Assembly: GCF_021726475.1 (NCBI RefSeq)
Contig: NZ_JAKJRU010000006.1
Location: 248,001-312,000, forward strand
Length of the DNA stretch: 64,000 bases
Origin: Pseudomonas oligotrophica
Lineage (GTDB): Bacteria > Pseudomonadota > Gammaproteobacteria > Pseudomonadales > Pseudomonadaceae
Direction of reading: 5' to 3'
Shown here in pieces: positions 18,134-27,237 of the stretch. The notes under the pieces were generated by a model. That model was not told the DNA's origin. It did not search any database and saw only the letters and a program-made list of their open reading frames with translations. The stretch's first letter is position 1. Each line of letters begins with the position of its first letter. The position numbers and the translations under genes were made by a program.

Positions 18134-18897
18134 GTCGCCCGATCCTGGAAGTACGTGGCCTGACCATGCGCTTCGGCGGCCTGCTGGCCGTCAACAACGT
18201 AGCCCTGAACGTGCAGGAAAAGCAGGTGGTCTCGATGATCGGCCCCAACGGCGCCGGCAAGACCACCGTGTTCAACTGCCTGACCGGCTTCTACCAGCCG
18301 ACCGGCGGGGAAATCCTCATCGAGGGCGAGGCCATCCACGGCCTGCCCGGCCACCAGATCGCCCGCAAGGGCGTGGTGCGCACGTTCCAGAACGTGCGGC
18401 TGTTCAAGGACATGACCGCGGTGGAGAACCTGCTGGTCGCCCAGCACCGCCACCTGAACACCAACTTTCTCGCCGGCCTGTTCAAGACCCCGGCGTTCCG
18501 CCAGAGCGAGCGCCAGGCCATGGAGTTCGCCCGCCACTGGCTCGAGCAGGTGGACCTGATCGAGGTGGCCAACCGGCCGGCCGGCACGCTCGCCTATGGC
18601 CAGCAGCGCCGCCTGGAAATCGCCCGCTGCATGATGACGCGCCCGCGCATCCTCATGCTCGACGAGCCGGCGGCGGGCCTCAACCCGCGCGAGACCGAAG
18701 ACCTCAAGGCCCTGATCGGCATGCTGCGCCAGGACCATGGCGTCACGGTGCTGCTGATCGAGCACGACATGAAGCTGGTGATGAGCATTTCCGACCATAT
18801 CTACGTGATCAACCAGGGCACGCCCCTGGCCGATGGCACGCCGGAGCAGATCCGCAGCAATCCGGATGTGATCAAGGCCTATCTGGGGGAGGCGTAA
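18130..18897 (+). CDS. braF: Branched-chain amino acid ABC transporter ATPase BraF/LivG (255 aa)
   Basis: Walker A GPNGAGKT at 38-45, the LivG-type signature LAYGQQ at 154-159 in place of LSGGQ, and Walker B ILMLDEP at 174-180. The C-terminal part (residues 230-255, [20 protein letters not shown]) is the family-specific tail. It works with BraG as the heterodimeric motor of the importer. Confidence 0.94.
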
Positions 18898-18900
18898 GCG

Positions 18901-19602
18901 ATGCTGACATTCGAGAACGTCTCAACCTTCTACGGCAAGATCCAGGCCCTGCACGGGGTGAACGTGCACGTCGAGCGCGGCGAGATCGTCACCCTGATCG
19001 GCGCCAACGGCGCCGGCAAGTCGACCCTGCTGATGACGCTGTGCGGCTCGCCGCAGGCAGCCAGCGGCAGCATCCGCTTCGAGGGCGAGGAACTGGTGGG
19101 GCAGCAGAGCTGCGACATCATGCGCAAGGCCATCGCCGTGGTGCCCGAGGGTCGGCGCATCTTCGCCCGGCTGACGGTGGAGGAAAACCTGGCGATGGGC
19201 GGCTTCTTCACCGAGAAGAACGCCTACCAGGAGCAGCTGGACAAGGTGCTGCAGCTGTTTCCACGGCTGAAGGAGCGCTACAACCAGCGCGGCGGCACCA
19301 TGTCCGGCGGCGAGCAGCAGATGCTCGCCATCGGGCGCGCGTTGATGAGCAAGCCCAAGCTGCTGCTACTGGACGAGCCTTCGCTGGGCCTGGCGCCGCT
19401 GGTCATCCAGCAGATCTTCGAGATCATCGAGCAGTTGCGCGAGGACGGCGTCACGGTGTTCCTGGTCGAGCAGAACGCCAACCAGGCCCTCAAGCTGGCT
19501 GACCGTGGCTATGTGCTGGAGAACGGGCGCATCGTCATGCGGGGCAGCGGCCACGACCTGCTGATCGACCCGAAGGTGCGCGAAGCCTACCTGGGGGCAT
19601 AA
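18901..19602 (+). CDS. braG: Branched-chain amino acid ABC transporter ATPase BraG/LivF (233 aa)
   Basis: Starts three bases after the braF stop. Walker A GANGAGKST is at 34-42, the signature MSGGEQQM near 136-143, and Walker B LLLLDEPSLGLAPL near 158-171. The length and the ending KVREAYLGA are typical of LivF. It closes the operon and is followed by a GC-rich hairpin. Confidence 0.94.
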   Translation: MLTFENVSTFYGKIQALHGVNVHVERGEIVTLIGANGAGKSTLLMTLCGSPQAASGSIRFEGEELVGQQSCDIMRKAIAVVPEGRRIFARLTVEENLAMGGFFTEKNAYQEQLDKVLQLFPRLKERYNQRGGTMSGGEQQMLAIGRALMSKPKLLLLDEPSLGLAPLVIQQIFEIIEQLREDGVTVFLVEQNANQALKLADRGYVLENGRIVMRGSGHDLLIDPKVREAYLGA

Positions 19603-19605
19603 CGG

Positions 19606-19641
19606 CCGCAGGCCGGGATTTCGCGTCCCGGCCTGCGGTTC
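19606..19641 (+). terminator. Hairpin terminator after braG
   Basis: A perfect 13-bp stem (CCGCAGGCCGGGA / TCCCGGCCTGCGG) with a 7-base loop starts three bases after the braG stop. The T-rich tract that follows is short (TTCGTT), so termination may be partial. It also separates the convergent dcd gene. Confidence 0.7.
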
Positions 19642-19681
19642 GTTGCATCGGCTCTCGGCTGAAACGCGAACCGGCGCGCCG

Positions 19682-20248
19682 TCAGGCCTTTGGCAGGGTG
19701 ACGCCGGTCTGCCCCTGGTATTTGCCGCCGCGATCGCGATAGGACACTTCGCAGGCCTCGTCGGACTGCAGGAAGAGCATCTGCGCCACGCCCTCGTTGG
19801 CGTAGATCTTTGCCGGCAGCGTGGTGGTGTTGGAGAACTCCAGCGTCACATGGCCTTCCCATTCGGGCTCCAGCGGCGTGACGTTGACGATGATGCCGCA
19901 ACGGGCATAGGTACTCTTGCCCAGGCAGATAGTCAGCACGTCCCGCGGAATGCGGAAGTATTCCACCGTGCGCGCCAGGGCAAAGGAGTTCGGCGGGATG
20001 ATGCAGACCGGGCCCTTGACGTCGACGAAGCTCTTCTCGTCGAAGTTCTTCGGGTCGACCGTGGCCGAATGGATATTGGTGAAGACCTTGAATTCGTCCG
20101 CGCAGCGCACGTCGTAGCCATAGCTGGAAACGCCGTAGGAGATCAGCCGCTCGCTGCCCTCGGTGCGCACCTGCCGCTCGACGAACGGCTCGATCATGCC
20201 GTGTTCCTGGGCCATGCGGCGAATCCACTTGTCCGATTTGATGCTCAT
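19682..20248 (-). CDS. dcd: dCTP deaminase (188 aa)
   Basis: Deaminates dCTP to dUTP, the precursor of dUMP for thymidylate synthesis. The start [16 protein letters not shown] at 20248 is the conserved N-terminus; an in-frame extension upstream is not supported. The active-site region [13 protein letters not shown] (about 41-53), [11 protein letters not shown] (about 107-117), the catalytic glutamate in [18 protein letters not shown] (about 123-140) and the C-terminal [14 protein letters not shown] are all present. It is divergent from the cold-shock gene. Confidence 0.95.
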   Translation of the reverse strand: MSIKSDKWIRRMAQEHGMIEPFVERQVRTEGSERLISYGVSSYGYDVRCADEFKVFTNIHSATVDPKNFDEKSFVDVKGPVCIIPPNSFALARTVEYFRIPRDVLTICLGKSTYARCGIIVNVTPLEPEWEGHVTLEFSNTTTLPAKIYANEGVAQMLFLQSDEACEVSYRDRGGKYQGQTGVTLPKA

Positions 20249-20415
20249 CGCGCGTCCTGATCTGGCTGGATTGGAAAAAAAGCAAAGGCGCATCTTACCG
20301 GCGCCGCCAAGGCTCTCCAAGCCCGCCAATCGTGGCGTCGGGCCAGCTTTTCCAGCCTCGCCCGGGCGCCCGCGGGATTTCGGAAAATAAAGCTCGCATT
20401 GCTGGAGAAAACGGG

Positions 20416-20543
20416 TATTGTTAGCCCGCTGTTGCTGCAATGTGTCACCGTGAATCGCTCGAACGACTTCCATCTCCTTGCACACAGTGTTGTCCGGGCT
20501 TCGCCCGTGCTTCTCCCCACAACCTTGTCCAAGGAGACATCAG
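20416..20543 (+). promoter_or_regulatory. Putative cold-shock gene promoter and long 5' leader
   Basis: A weak candidate -10 (TATTGT, 20416-20421) would start transcription near 20428 and give a leader of about 115 bases. Long structured leaders are typical of cspA-type genes, whose translation is temperature-controlled. I have not folded the leader and see no clear cold-box. The region 20249-20415 towards dcd shows nothing else I can name. Confidence 0.3.
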
Positions 20544-20753
20544 ATGTCCAATCGCCAAACCGGTACCGTCAAGTGGTTCAACGATGAGAAAGGCTACGGC
20601 TTCATCACCCCCCAGAGCGGTGACGACCTGTTCGTTCACTTCCGCGCTATCCAGGGTGACGGCTTCAAGAGCCTGAAGGAAGGCCAGCAGGTTTCCTTCG
20701 TTGCTACCCGCGGCCAGAAAGGCATGCAGGCCGAGGAAGTCCAGGTTATCTAA
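20544..20753 (+). CDS. Cold-shock protein, CspA family (69 aa)
   Basis: A five-stranded OB-fold RNA chaperone. Its RNA-binding motifs are KGYGFI at 16-21 (RNP1) and LFVHF at 29-33 (RNP2). The start at 20544 has a strong ribosome site, AAGGAGA, seven bases upstream, and gives the classic [14 protein letters not shown] beginning of the P. aeruginosa CspA protein; a longer frame start at 20478 is rejected. Monocistronic, with a terminator just downstream. Confidence 0.95.
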   Translation: MSNRQTGTVKWFNDEKGYGFITPQSGDDLFVHFRAIQGDGFKSLKEGQQVSFVATRGQKGMQAEEVQVI

Positions 20754-20772
20754 CCTGCGCTTCGGCTAGTAG

Positions 20773-20803
20773 AAAGCCCCGCTGATGCGGGGCTTTTTCG
20801 TTT
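20773..20803 (+). terminator. Rho-independent terminator after the cold-shock gene
   Basis: A 10-bp stem (AAAGCCCCGC / GCGGGGCTTT) with a TGAT loop followed by TTCGTTT; the T run faces the plus strand. It lies 20 bases after the stop codon, between convergent genes. Confidence 0.9.
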
Positions 20804-20860
20804 CTGCCGCTGCTGTTTCCAGCGGACCGCCGAGCAGATGCCCGGCGGTCGCGGGCAGGC

Positions 20861-21955
20861 TCAATCGTCGGTGACCACAATGTTGGGCATCGACTGCGCG
20901 ACGATCTGGTTGCCCTGGCTGATACGCGCGCCGACCGTGCGTGCGACCTCCTGGTAGAGCATGGCGATCTGGCTTTCCGGATCGGCGATCACCGTCGGGC
21001 GGCCGGCGTCCGCCTGGCTGCGGATGGCCATCGACAGCGGCAGCGAGGCCAGCAGGTCGACGTTGTACTGCGCCGCCAGCTTCTCACCGCCGCCCTCGCC
21101 GAACAGGTGCTCGGCATGCCCGCAGTTCGAGCAGATGTGGATGGCCATGTTTTCCACCACGCCGAGCACCGGGATGTTCACCTTGCGGAACATCTCCACG
21201 CCCTTCTTCGCGTCCAGCAGCGCCAGGTCCTGCGGCGTGGTGACGATCACCGCCCCGGTCACCGGCACCTTCTGCGCGAGGGTCAGCTGGATATCACCGG
21301 TTCCCGGCGGCATGTCGATCACCAGGTAGTCCAAGTCGCTCCAGGCGGTCTGGGTGATCAGCTGCAGCAGCGCACCGGAGACCATCGGCCCGCGCCAGAC
21401 CACCGGTGTACGGTCGTCGGAGAGGAAGGCCATGGACATCAGCTGCACGCCATGGGCCTCGAGCGGCACGAAGAACTTCTCGTCGCGCACCTGAGGGCGC
21501 GTGCCCTCGGCAATCCCGAACATGATGCCCACGCTGGGCCCGTAGATATCGGCATCCAGCACCCCGACCCGCGCGCCCTCGCGGGCCAGCGCCAGGGCCA
21601 GGTTGGCCGCCGTGGTGGACTTGCCGACCCCGCCCTTGCCGGAGGCCACCGCGATGATGTTCTTCACGCTGGCCAGCGCCGGCACCTGGTCCAGCGCCTT
21701 GTGTGGCTTGATCACGCAGTCGACCTGCACATCGGCACGGCTGACACCGCCCAGCCCTTCGATGGCCATGGCCAGCATCTGCGCCCAGCCACCGCGGAAC
21801 AGTCCGGCCGCGTAGCCCAGCTCGAGCTGGACGCTGACGCGATCGCCCTGAATCTCGATGGAGCGCACGCAACCGGCGCTCACAGGGTCCTGATTCAGAT
21901 GGGGGTCGGTGTACTGGCGCAGTACGGATTCCACAGCTTCGCGGGTGACAGGCAT
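20861..21955 (-). CDS. apbC: Iron-sulfur cluster carrier protein ApbC/Mrp (364 aa)
   Basis: A P-loop ATPase that carries and transfers 4Fe-4S clusters. The N-terminal MIP18-like domain (1-95) is followed by the deviant Walker [11 protein letters not shown] at 105-114. Switch motifs include DADIYGPS near 134, and the cluster-ligating CxxC is C275/C278 in CSNCGH, bridging the dimer. Divergent from metG, the arrangement seen in many gammaproteobacteria. Confidence 0.93.
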   Translation of the reverse strand: MPVTREAVESVLRQYTDPHLNQDPVSAGCVRSIEIQGDRVSVQLELGYAAGLFRGGWAQMLAMAIEGLGGVSRADVQVDCVIKPHKALDQVPALASVKNIIAVASGKGGVGKSTTAANLALALAREGARVGVLDADIYGPSVGIMFGIAEGTRPQVRDEKFFVPLEAHGVQLMSMAFLSDDRTPVVWRGPMVSGALLQLITQTAWSDLDYLVIDMPPGTGDIQLTLAQKVPVTGAVIVTTPQDLALLDAKKGVEMFRKVNIPVLGVVENMAIHICSNCGHAEHLFGEGGGEKLAAQYNVDLLASLPLSMAIRSQADAGRPTVIADPESQIAMLYQEVARTVGARISQGNQIVAQSMPNIVVTDD

Positions 21956-22132
21956 GGTTTCTCCAGGAAAGACCGAGCAAAACAGACAGGCATCTTACTC
22001 CCTGGGCCGGGATCGGCCCACCGGGGAGATGCTCCTGCTTCGACTTCCCGCCAGGCAAGGCGTGCGGATGAAAAAAAGCCGCCGCAGCTTTATAGTGCCG
22101 AGCTTTCCCCGCAATTCCGACTGCAGAAGCCC

Positions 22133-24175
22133 ATGTCCGAAGCCCGCAAGATCCTCGTCACCAGCGCCCTGCCCTACGCCAACGGTTCGATCCACCTCGG
22201 CCACATGCTCGAGTACATCCAGACCGACATGTGGGTGCGCTTCCAGAAACTGCGCGGCAACCAGTGCATCTATGTCTGCGCCGACGACGCCCATGGCTCG
22301 GCGATCATGCTGCGCGCCGAGAAGGAAGGCATCACTCCCGAGCAGCTGATTGCCAACGTGCAGGCCGAGCACAGCGCCGACTTCGCCGACTTCCTGGTCG
22401 ATTTCGACAACTTTCACTCGACCCATGCCGAGGAAAACCGCGAGCTGGCCGAGCTGATCTACACCCGCCTGCGCGACGCCGGGCACATCGCCACCCGCTC
22501 GGTGACCCAGTACTTCGACCCCGAGAAGGGCATGTTCCTAGCCGACCGCTTCATCAAGGGCACCTGCCCGAAGTGCGGCGCCGAGGACCAGTACGGCGAC
22601 AACTGCGAGAAGTGCGGCGCTACCTACGAGCCCACCGAACTGAAGGACCCGCGCTCGGCGATTTCCGGCGCCACCCCGGTGCTCAAGGATTCCAAGCATT
22701 TCTTCTTCAAGTTGCCCGACTTCGAGGCGATGCTCAAGGAATGGACGCGCAGCGGCAGCCTGCAGGAATCGGTAGCGAACAAGATCGCCGAATGGCTCGA
22801 CGGCGGCCTGCAGGAATGGGACATCTCCCGCGATGCGCCCTACTTCGGCTTCGAGATCCCCGGCGAGCCGGGCAAGTACTTCTATGTCTGGCTGGACGCG
22901 CCGATCGGATACATGGCGAGCTTCCAGAACCTCTGCAAGCGCCGCCCCGAACTCTCCTTCGACGCTTTCTGGAGCAAGGAGTCGAGCGCCGAGCTGTATC
23001 ACTTCATCGGCAAGGACATCATCAACTTCCACACCCTGTTCTGGCCCGCGATGCTCGAAGGCGCCGGCTACCGCAAGCCGACCGCGGTGAACGTGCATGG
23101 CTACCTGACGGTGAACGGGCAGAAGATGTCCAAGTCGCGCGGCACCTTCATCAAGGCGCGCACCTACCTCGAGCACCTCAACCCCGAGTACCTGCGCTAC
23201 TACTATGCGTCCAAGCTCGGCCGCGGCGTCGATGACCTCGATCTGAACCTCGAGGACTTCGTGCAGAAGGTCAATTCCGACCTGGTCGGCAAGGTGGTCA
23301 ACATCGCCAGCCGCTGCGCCGGCTTTATCCACAAGGGCAACGACGGCGTGCTGGTCGAGGCCAACCCCGAGCCGGAACTCTGGGCCGCCTTCCAGGCCGC
23401 CGCGCCGGGCATCGTCGACGCCTACGAGGCGCGCGACTTCGCCCGCGCCATGCGCGAGATCATGCACCTGGCCGACCGCGCCAACGCCTGGATCGCCGAC
23501 AAGGCGCCCTGGGCACTGAACAAGGTCGAGGGCAAGCAGGCCGAGGTACAGGAGATCTGCGCACTGGGCATCAACCTGTTCCGCCAGCTGGTGATCTTCC
23601 TCAAGCCGGTGCTGCCGAATCTCGCCGCCGCCGCCGAGCAGTTCCTCAACGTCGCGCCGCTGAGCTGGGACGACCACACCACGCTGCTAACCAACCACCC
23701 GCTCAACGCCTTCACCCCGCTGCTGACGCGTATCGAGCCGGCGAAGATCGAGGCGATGATCGAGGCCTCCAAGGAAGACCTGGCCGCACAGTCCAGCCAG
23801 CCCGCGCCTGCCGGTAACGGCGAACTGGTCAAGGAACCGCTGGCCGCCGAGATCAACTTCGACGCCTTCGCCGCGGTGGACCTGCGCATCGCGCTGATCG
23901 AGAAGGCCGAGTTCGTCGAGGGCGCCGACAAGCTGCTGCGTCTGACCCTGGACATCGGCGACGCCAAGCGCAACGTATTCTCCGGCATCAAGAGCGCCTA
24001 CCCGGAGCCGAGCAAGCTGGAAGGCCGGCTGACCCTGTACGTCGCCAACCTGGCGCCGCGCAAGATGAAGTTCGGCATGTCCGAGGGCATGGTGCTGGCC
24101 GCAGGCCCCGGCGGCAGCGAGATCTACCTGCTCAGCCCGGATAACGGTGCCAAGCCCGGCCAGCGCGTCATGTGA
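22133..24175 (+). CDS. metG: Methionyl-tRNA synthetase (680 aa)
   Basis: Charges initiator and elongator tRNA-Met. The start at 22133 ([18 protein letters not shown]) is the conserved beginning; the open frame extends far upstream into the apbC region without meaning. The HIGH-type motif HLGH is at about 22-25, the zinc knuckle cysteines (CPKCG and CEKCG) near 144-161, and KMSKS near 331-335. A C-terminal tRNA-binding OB domain (about 575-680, [13 protein letters not shown]) makes the dimer. A TATAGT -10-like hexamer at 22091 may mark the promoter. A strong hairpin follows the stop. Confidence 0.96.
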   Translation: MSEARKILVTSALPYANGSIHLGHMLEYIQTDMWVRFQKLRGNQCIYVCADDAHGSAIMLRAEKEGITPEQLIANVQAEHSADFADFLVDFDNFHSTHAEENRELAELIYTRLRDAGHIATRSVTQYFDPEKGMFLADRFIKGTCPKCGAEDQYGDNCEKCGATYEPTELKDPRSAISGATPVLKDSKHFFFKLPDFEAMLKEWTRSGSLQESVANKIAEWLDGGLQEWDISRDAPYFGFEIPGEPGKYFYVWLDAPIGYMASFQNLCKRRPELSFDAFWSKESSAELYHFIGKDIINFHTLFWPAMLEGAGYRKPTAVNVHGYLTVNGQKMSKSRGTFIKARTYLEHLNPEYLRYYYASKLGRGVDDLDLNLEDFVQKVNSDLVGKVVNIASRCAGFIHKGNDGVLVEANPEPELWAAFQAAAPGIVDAYEARDFARAMREIMHLADRANAWIADKAPWALNKVEGKQAEVQEICALGINLFRQLVIFLKPVLPNLAAAAEQFLNVAPLSWDDHTTLLTNHPLNAFTPLLTRIEPAKIEAMIEASKEDLAAQSSQPAPAGNGELVKEPLAAEINFDAFAAVDLRIALIEKAEFVEGADKLLRLTLDIGDAKRNVFSGIKSAYPEPSKLEGRLTLYVANLAPRKMKFGMSEGMVLAAGPGGSEIYLLSPDNGAKPGQRVM

Positions 24176-24179
24176 GCCG

Positions 24180-24215
24180 GCTTCGCGTGCCGGCTCCTCG
24201 ACCGGCACGCGAAGC
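24180..24215. repeat. Perfect 14-bp inverted repeat after metG
   Basis: GCTTCGCGTGCCGG / CCGGCACGCGAAGC with an 8-base loop, beginning five bases after the metG stop. No T run follows, so it resembles the GC-rich 3' hairpins or REP-like palindromes of Pseudomonas rather than a canonical terminator. It ends 23 bases before the next gene. Confidence 0.6.
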
Positions 24216-24238
24216 TCGACGTCTCAACGGTAAATGCC

Positions 24239-24445
24239 ATGAGCGAGACTGTAGATCCGTCCCGCTGCCCGCTCTGCGGCCAGCCCAACCAATGCGCCGA
24301 GTGCGATCCGGCTGCGGACCAGCCATGCTGGTGCTTTACCGCCACCCTTCCCCGGGACGCACTCGACGGCATCCCCGCCGCCCTCAGGAACCAGGCCTGC
24401 ATCTGCTCCCGCTGCGCCCGCAGCGAGCCCGCAGCCAAAAGCTGA
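24239..24445 (+). CDS. Cysteine-rich CWC family protein (68 aa)
   Basis: A small soluble protein with nine cysteines in 68 residues: C10, C13, C19, C22, C30, C32 (the CWC triplet), C54, C56 and C59. This spacing matches the Cys_rich_CWC family, probably a zinc- or metal-binding knuckle. No experimental function is known to me. Its stop shares a base with the rsuA start (TGATG), so it is translationally coupled to the rRNA pseudouridine synthase, a pairing common in Pseudomonas. Confidence 0.82.
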   Translation: MSETVDPSRCPLCGQPNQCAECDPAADQPCWCFTATLPRDALDGIPAALRNQACICSRCARSEPAAKS

Positions 24446-25137
24446 TGCGCCTCGATCGTTATCTCGCTAGCCGTGCGCAACTCAGCCGCCAGGATGTCCG
24501 CCGCCTGCTCGTCGACGGTCGCGCGCGGGTGAACGGCGAAGTCACCCGGACCATGGACCGGGAGGTGCGCCTGTTCGACTGCGTGGAACTCGATGGGCAG
24601 GTCCTGCAAGCAGGCAAGGCCGCCCGCTACCTGATGCTGCACAAGCCGGCCGGCTGCGTCAGCGCCACCCGTGACGCCGCGCATCGCACGGTGCTCGACC
24701 TGATCGACGAACCGGACAAGGACGACCTGCACATCGCCGGCCGCCTCGACTTCAACACCACCGGTCTGGTGCTGCTGACCAACGACGGCCAGTGGTCACG
24801 CCGCCTGACCCAGCCGAGCAGCCTGCAGGGCAAGGTCTACCTGGTCGAGACCGAAGACGAGATCGACCCCGCCTGCGTCGAGGCCTTCGCCCGGGGGCTG
24901 TATTTCCGCTTCGAGAACCTCACCACGCTTCCAGCCGAACTGGCGCTGCTCGGCCCGCGCCGCGCCCGCCTGGTCCTGCACGAGGGCCGCTACCACCAGG
25001 TCAAGCGCATGTTCGGCCACTTCCGCAACCGGGTCACCGCCCTGCACCGCGAGCGCATGGGCCTGGTGCAACTGGACCCTGCCCTGGCACCTGGACGCTA
25101 CCGACCGCTGACCGCCGAGGAAATCGCCCAAGTGTAG
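24445..25137 (+). CDS. rsuA: 16S rRNA pseudouridine(516) synthase RsuA (230 aa)
   Basis: An N-terminal S4 RNA-binding domain (about 1-55: MRLDRYLASRAQLSRQDVRR) is followed by the TruA/RsuA-type catalytic domain. The catalytic aspartate is D102 in AGRLDFNTTGL, the same position as in E. coli RsuA. The KPAG segment at 67-70 and the terminal EGRYHQVKRMFG are typical. RsuA makes pseudouridine 516 in the small ribosomal subunit. RluE or RluB are other members, but length and the aligned catalytic residue favour RsuA. Confidence 0.88.
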   Translation: MRLDRYLASRAQLSRQDVRRLLVDGRARVNGEVTRTMDREVRLFDCVELDGQVLQAGKAARYLMLHKPAGCVSATRDAAHRTVLDLIDEPDKDDLHIAGRLDFNTTGLVLLTNDGQWSRRLTQPSSLQGKVYLVETEDEIDPACVEAFARGLYFRFENLTTLPAELALLGPRRARLVLHEGRYHQVKRMFGHFRNRVTALHRERMGLVQLDPALAPGRYRPLTAEEIAQV

Positions 25138-25217
25138 GCCGGCATCGGCCGCCCACCAGAAAAAGCGGCCAGCACCCTTCATTTCGGCCCGGCCTTCTGG
25201 TAAAAAGTCACCCTCAA

Positions 25218-25291
25218 GCGGGCGTCGTATAATGGCATTACCTGAGCTTCCCAAGCTCATGACGAGGGTTCGATTCCCTTCGCCCGCTCCA
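25218..25291 (+). tRNA. tRNA-Gly (anticodon CCC)
   Basis: A 74-base cloverleaf including an encoded CCA. The acceptor arms GCGGGCG (25218-25224) and CGCCCGC (25281-25287) pair fully. The anticodon arm TGAGC/GCTCA encloses the loop TTCCCAA with anticodon CCC at 25250-25252, and the T arm contains GGTTCGATTCC. It reads GGG glycine codons. A terminator follows at once, so it is a single-tRNA transcript or lies at the end of a short one. Confidence 0.95.
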
Positions 25292-25304
25292 GACACCAAA
25301 AGTT

Positions 25305-25335
25305 AAAGCCCTGTTCTTACAGGGCTTTTTCGTTT
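25305..25335 (+). terminator. Rho-independent terminator after tRNA-Gly
   Basis: A 9-bp stem (AAAGCCCTG / CAGGGCTTT) with loop TTCTTA, followed by TTCGTTTCT. The 178 bases from here to the toxin gene hold nothing I can identify. Confidence 0.88.
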
Positions 25336-25513
25336 CTGGCCTTCGCTGGTATCGAAGGCGGATCGAAATGGCGGTCATTCCCTCGCCACCACCCGACAGC
25401 TTGCCGAGCGGGTTTTGGCCAGCACTCTCTCTCAGTCCTGGGCCGGTCGATGAAGGCCAGCGTGTCATGGCAGCTGCGCCGAACGGGCTGCACTGACACC
25501 GCTCTCAATGGCT

Positions 25514-25840
25514 CTACACAGGGTCACCCTGGAACCAAGACGGAATATCACGCATGCCGTGCAGCACCCGCCACACCTCAATGTGGTCTGGCAGCTCAAG
25601 GTAGAACACCACGTAGGGATACCGCTTGAGCGGCCAAGATCGCAGCCCCGGCAGGTCCAGCTCGTGAGCGTAGCGATTGGAGCCAACTTCGGGATGACGG
25701 CCGAGCCGCTTATAGGCCTGCTCGAGCGCGTCAATGAAGCCTAGTGCCGCGTTGGCCGCTTCGTTCTCGAGGTAATAGGCAACCGCCCGATCCACGTCTT
25801 GGCTGGCCAGCGCTCTCGGAATCACCGGCTTCTGCTTCAT
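25514..25840 (-). CDS. ParE-type toxin of a type II toxin-antitoxin pair (108 aa)
   Basis: A RelE/ParE-superfamily protein. A helical N-terminal hairpin with ALASQDVDRAVAYYLENE at about 11-28 is followed by the RelE-like sheet. Family motifs include FIDALEQAYKRLGRHPEVGS at 40-59, PYVVFYLELPDHIEVWRVLHGMRD at 75-98 and a terminal WF. ParE toxins poison DNA gyrase, whereas RelE cuts mRNA; the sequence looks ParE-like. It overlaps its antitoxin gene by four bases. It lies beside tRNA-Gly, a common integration site, and is less GC-rich than its neighbours. Confidence 0.85.
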   Translation of the reverse strand: MKQKPVIPRALASQDVDRAVAYYLENEAANAALGFIDALEQAYKRLGRHPEVGSNRYAHELDLPGLRSWPLKRYPYVVFYLELPDHIEVWRVLHGMRDIPSWFQGDPV

Positions 25841-26073
25841 ACGCGTGCTTTGCGCATCCGGTCCCGCAGGGATTCGAAGTAGTCGGCATCAGCCGGAGCC
25901 GTTGCCGGCGAGGCGGCACCGGTCAGCAGTAAACCGCGCAGGTGCTGGCGATCCTGGTCCCTGCGGATCAGTTCGCGGACGTATTCGCTACTCGTACCGT
26001 AGCCGCGTTGGCTGACTTGTTCATCCACGAAGCTTTTCAGCGTATCGGGCAAGGAGATGTTCATAGTGCTCAT
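25837..26073 (-). CDS. ParD-type antitoxin (78 aa)
   Basis: A ribbon-helix-helix antitoxin: MNISLPDTLKSFVDEQVSQR forms the DNA-binding N-terminus, then GYGTSSEYVRELIRRDQ the dimer helix, and an acidic-to-basic flexible tail that would cover the toxin. I choose ATG 26073 (MSTMNISL) because GGAGCC lies eight bases upstream; 26064 is possible. A start at 26112 adds a stretch with no family match. The ParD-ParE complex normally represses its own promoter, which should lie just upstream (26074-26120). Confidence 0.83.
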   Translation of the reverse strand: MSTMNISLPDTLKSFVDEQVSQRGYGTSSEYVRELIRRDQDRQHLRGLLLTGAASPATAPADADYFESLRDRMRKARV

Positions 26074-26351
26074 TTTCGCGGCTCCGATTTGGCAAAAATT
26101 GGCAAGAACCAATCTAACGTGCAGCTAAACCCCGTGTCGATAGCCTGTCGAAATCACTGTGCTGCACGGCGACGAAACGGGCACAGGGGTAAGCGAAAAT
26201 ACCGCAACGACATGGCTGGCGCCTAAACCAAGCAACCGGAAAAAGGGCTCTGACTCGAGCACGAAACCCCCGCTGTGCTGCACCAGGCGCCCCCCGGTCG
26301 CTCCCAAGCGAACCGAATAGCGCCAAACCGCGTCCCACTGAAGAGGCCGTC

Positions 26352-27191
26352 ATGTCGATGGCCATCGACGGAGGGGCAGGCATGAATGTGACCCGAGGTG
26401 TCGTCTGGCTGGCCCGCAGTGGCTATGCCGCTCGCGGGCTGGTCTATGCGATCGTCGCCTTCTTTGCCGTGCTGGCTGCGCTGGGGGCCGGGCGAACGGT
26501 GGATACCAAGGGCGCGGTCCAGGAACTGCTGACCCAGCCGTTCGGGGCCACCCTGCTCTGGCTGGTGGTGATCGGCCTGCTCGCCCACGTGGCCTGGCGC
26601 GTCACCCAGGCGATCGGCGATACCGACCGCCATGGCAGCGATGCCAAGGGCCTGCTGATCCGCGGCGGGCTGCTCGGCAGCGCGGCGGTGAACCTGCTGC
26701 TCGCGCTGTTCACCCTCGGCCTGATCAGCGGGTTGGACTCGCTGGGCAACGGTGGGGGCTCGGGTGGCGGCCAGGCGGATACCCTGCAGCGCCTGCTCGG
26801 CCTGCAACATTCGAAGTGGCTGATCTATGCGCTGGCGCTGATCCCGCTCGGCGCCGGCATCGCCCATCTGATCAAGGCCTGGCGCGCGCATTTCGAGCGC
26901 TATTTCCAGTGCGACGGGCAGACCATGCGCCTGGTCCGCCCGGTTTCACGCATCGGCCTGGCCGCGCGCGGCTGCGTGTTCCTGGTGATCGCGGCGCTGC
27001 TGTTCACCGGCGGCAGCCGCTACGAGCCCACCGACCCACCCGGCCTGAAGGAAGCCTTCGAGGCGCTGCGCAGCCTGCCGGCAGGCGGCACCTTGCTGCT
27101 GGCCATCGGCGTCGGCCTGCTGGCCTTCGCGCTCTACAGCTTCGCCGAGGCGAAATGGCGGCGCATCGACCTGTCCGAGGTGATGGACTGA
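26352..27191 (+). CDS. DUF1206 family membrane protein (279 aa)
   Basis: About six hydrophobic helices arranged as three repeated two-helix units, each opening with a variant of ARSGYAARGLVYAIVAFFA (residues 20-38; again near 96 and 200, ARGCVFLVIAALL). That triplication is the mark of DUF1206, an inner-membrane family without known function. AGAGG is five bases before the ATG at 26352; M11 is an alternative start. The 278 bases before it, up to parD, contain no recognised feature. Confidence 0.8.
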   Translation: MSMAIDGGAGMNVTRGVVWLARSGYAARGLVYAIVAFFAVLAALGAGRTVDTKGAVQELLTQPFGATLLWLVVIGLLAHVAWRVTQAIGDTDRHGSDAKGLLIRGGLLGSAAVNLLLALFTLGLISGLDSLGNGGGSGGGQADTLQRLLGLQHSKWLIYALALIPLGAGIAHLIKAWRAHFERYFQCDGQTMRLVRPVSRIGLAARGCVFLVIAALLFTGGSRYEPTDPPGLKEAFEALRSLPAGGTLLLAIGVGLLAFALYSFAEAKWRRIDLSEVMD

Positions 27192-27197
27192 GCACGA

Positions 27198-27230
27198 CGG
27201 CAGGCGCCAACCTTTCGGCTGCGCCTGCCG
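27198..27230. repeat. Hairpin between convergent DUF1206 and TonB-receptor genes
   Basis: A perfect 10-bp inverted repeat (CGGCAGGCGC / GCGCCTGCCG) with a 13-base spacer, centred in the 46-base gap between the two stop codons. It could serve as a bidirectional 3' hairpin; there are no flanking T runs. Confidence 0.5.
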
Positions 27231-27237
27231 CCGGCAC

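Noticed and set aside
25238-25468. Minus-strand frame containing GRRESNPRHELGKL over the tRNA
   Set aside because: It reads through the tRNA-Gly gene; such peptides are well-known false products of tRNA antisense reading.
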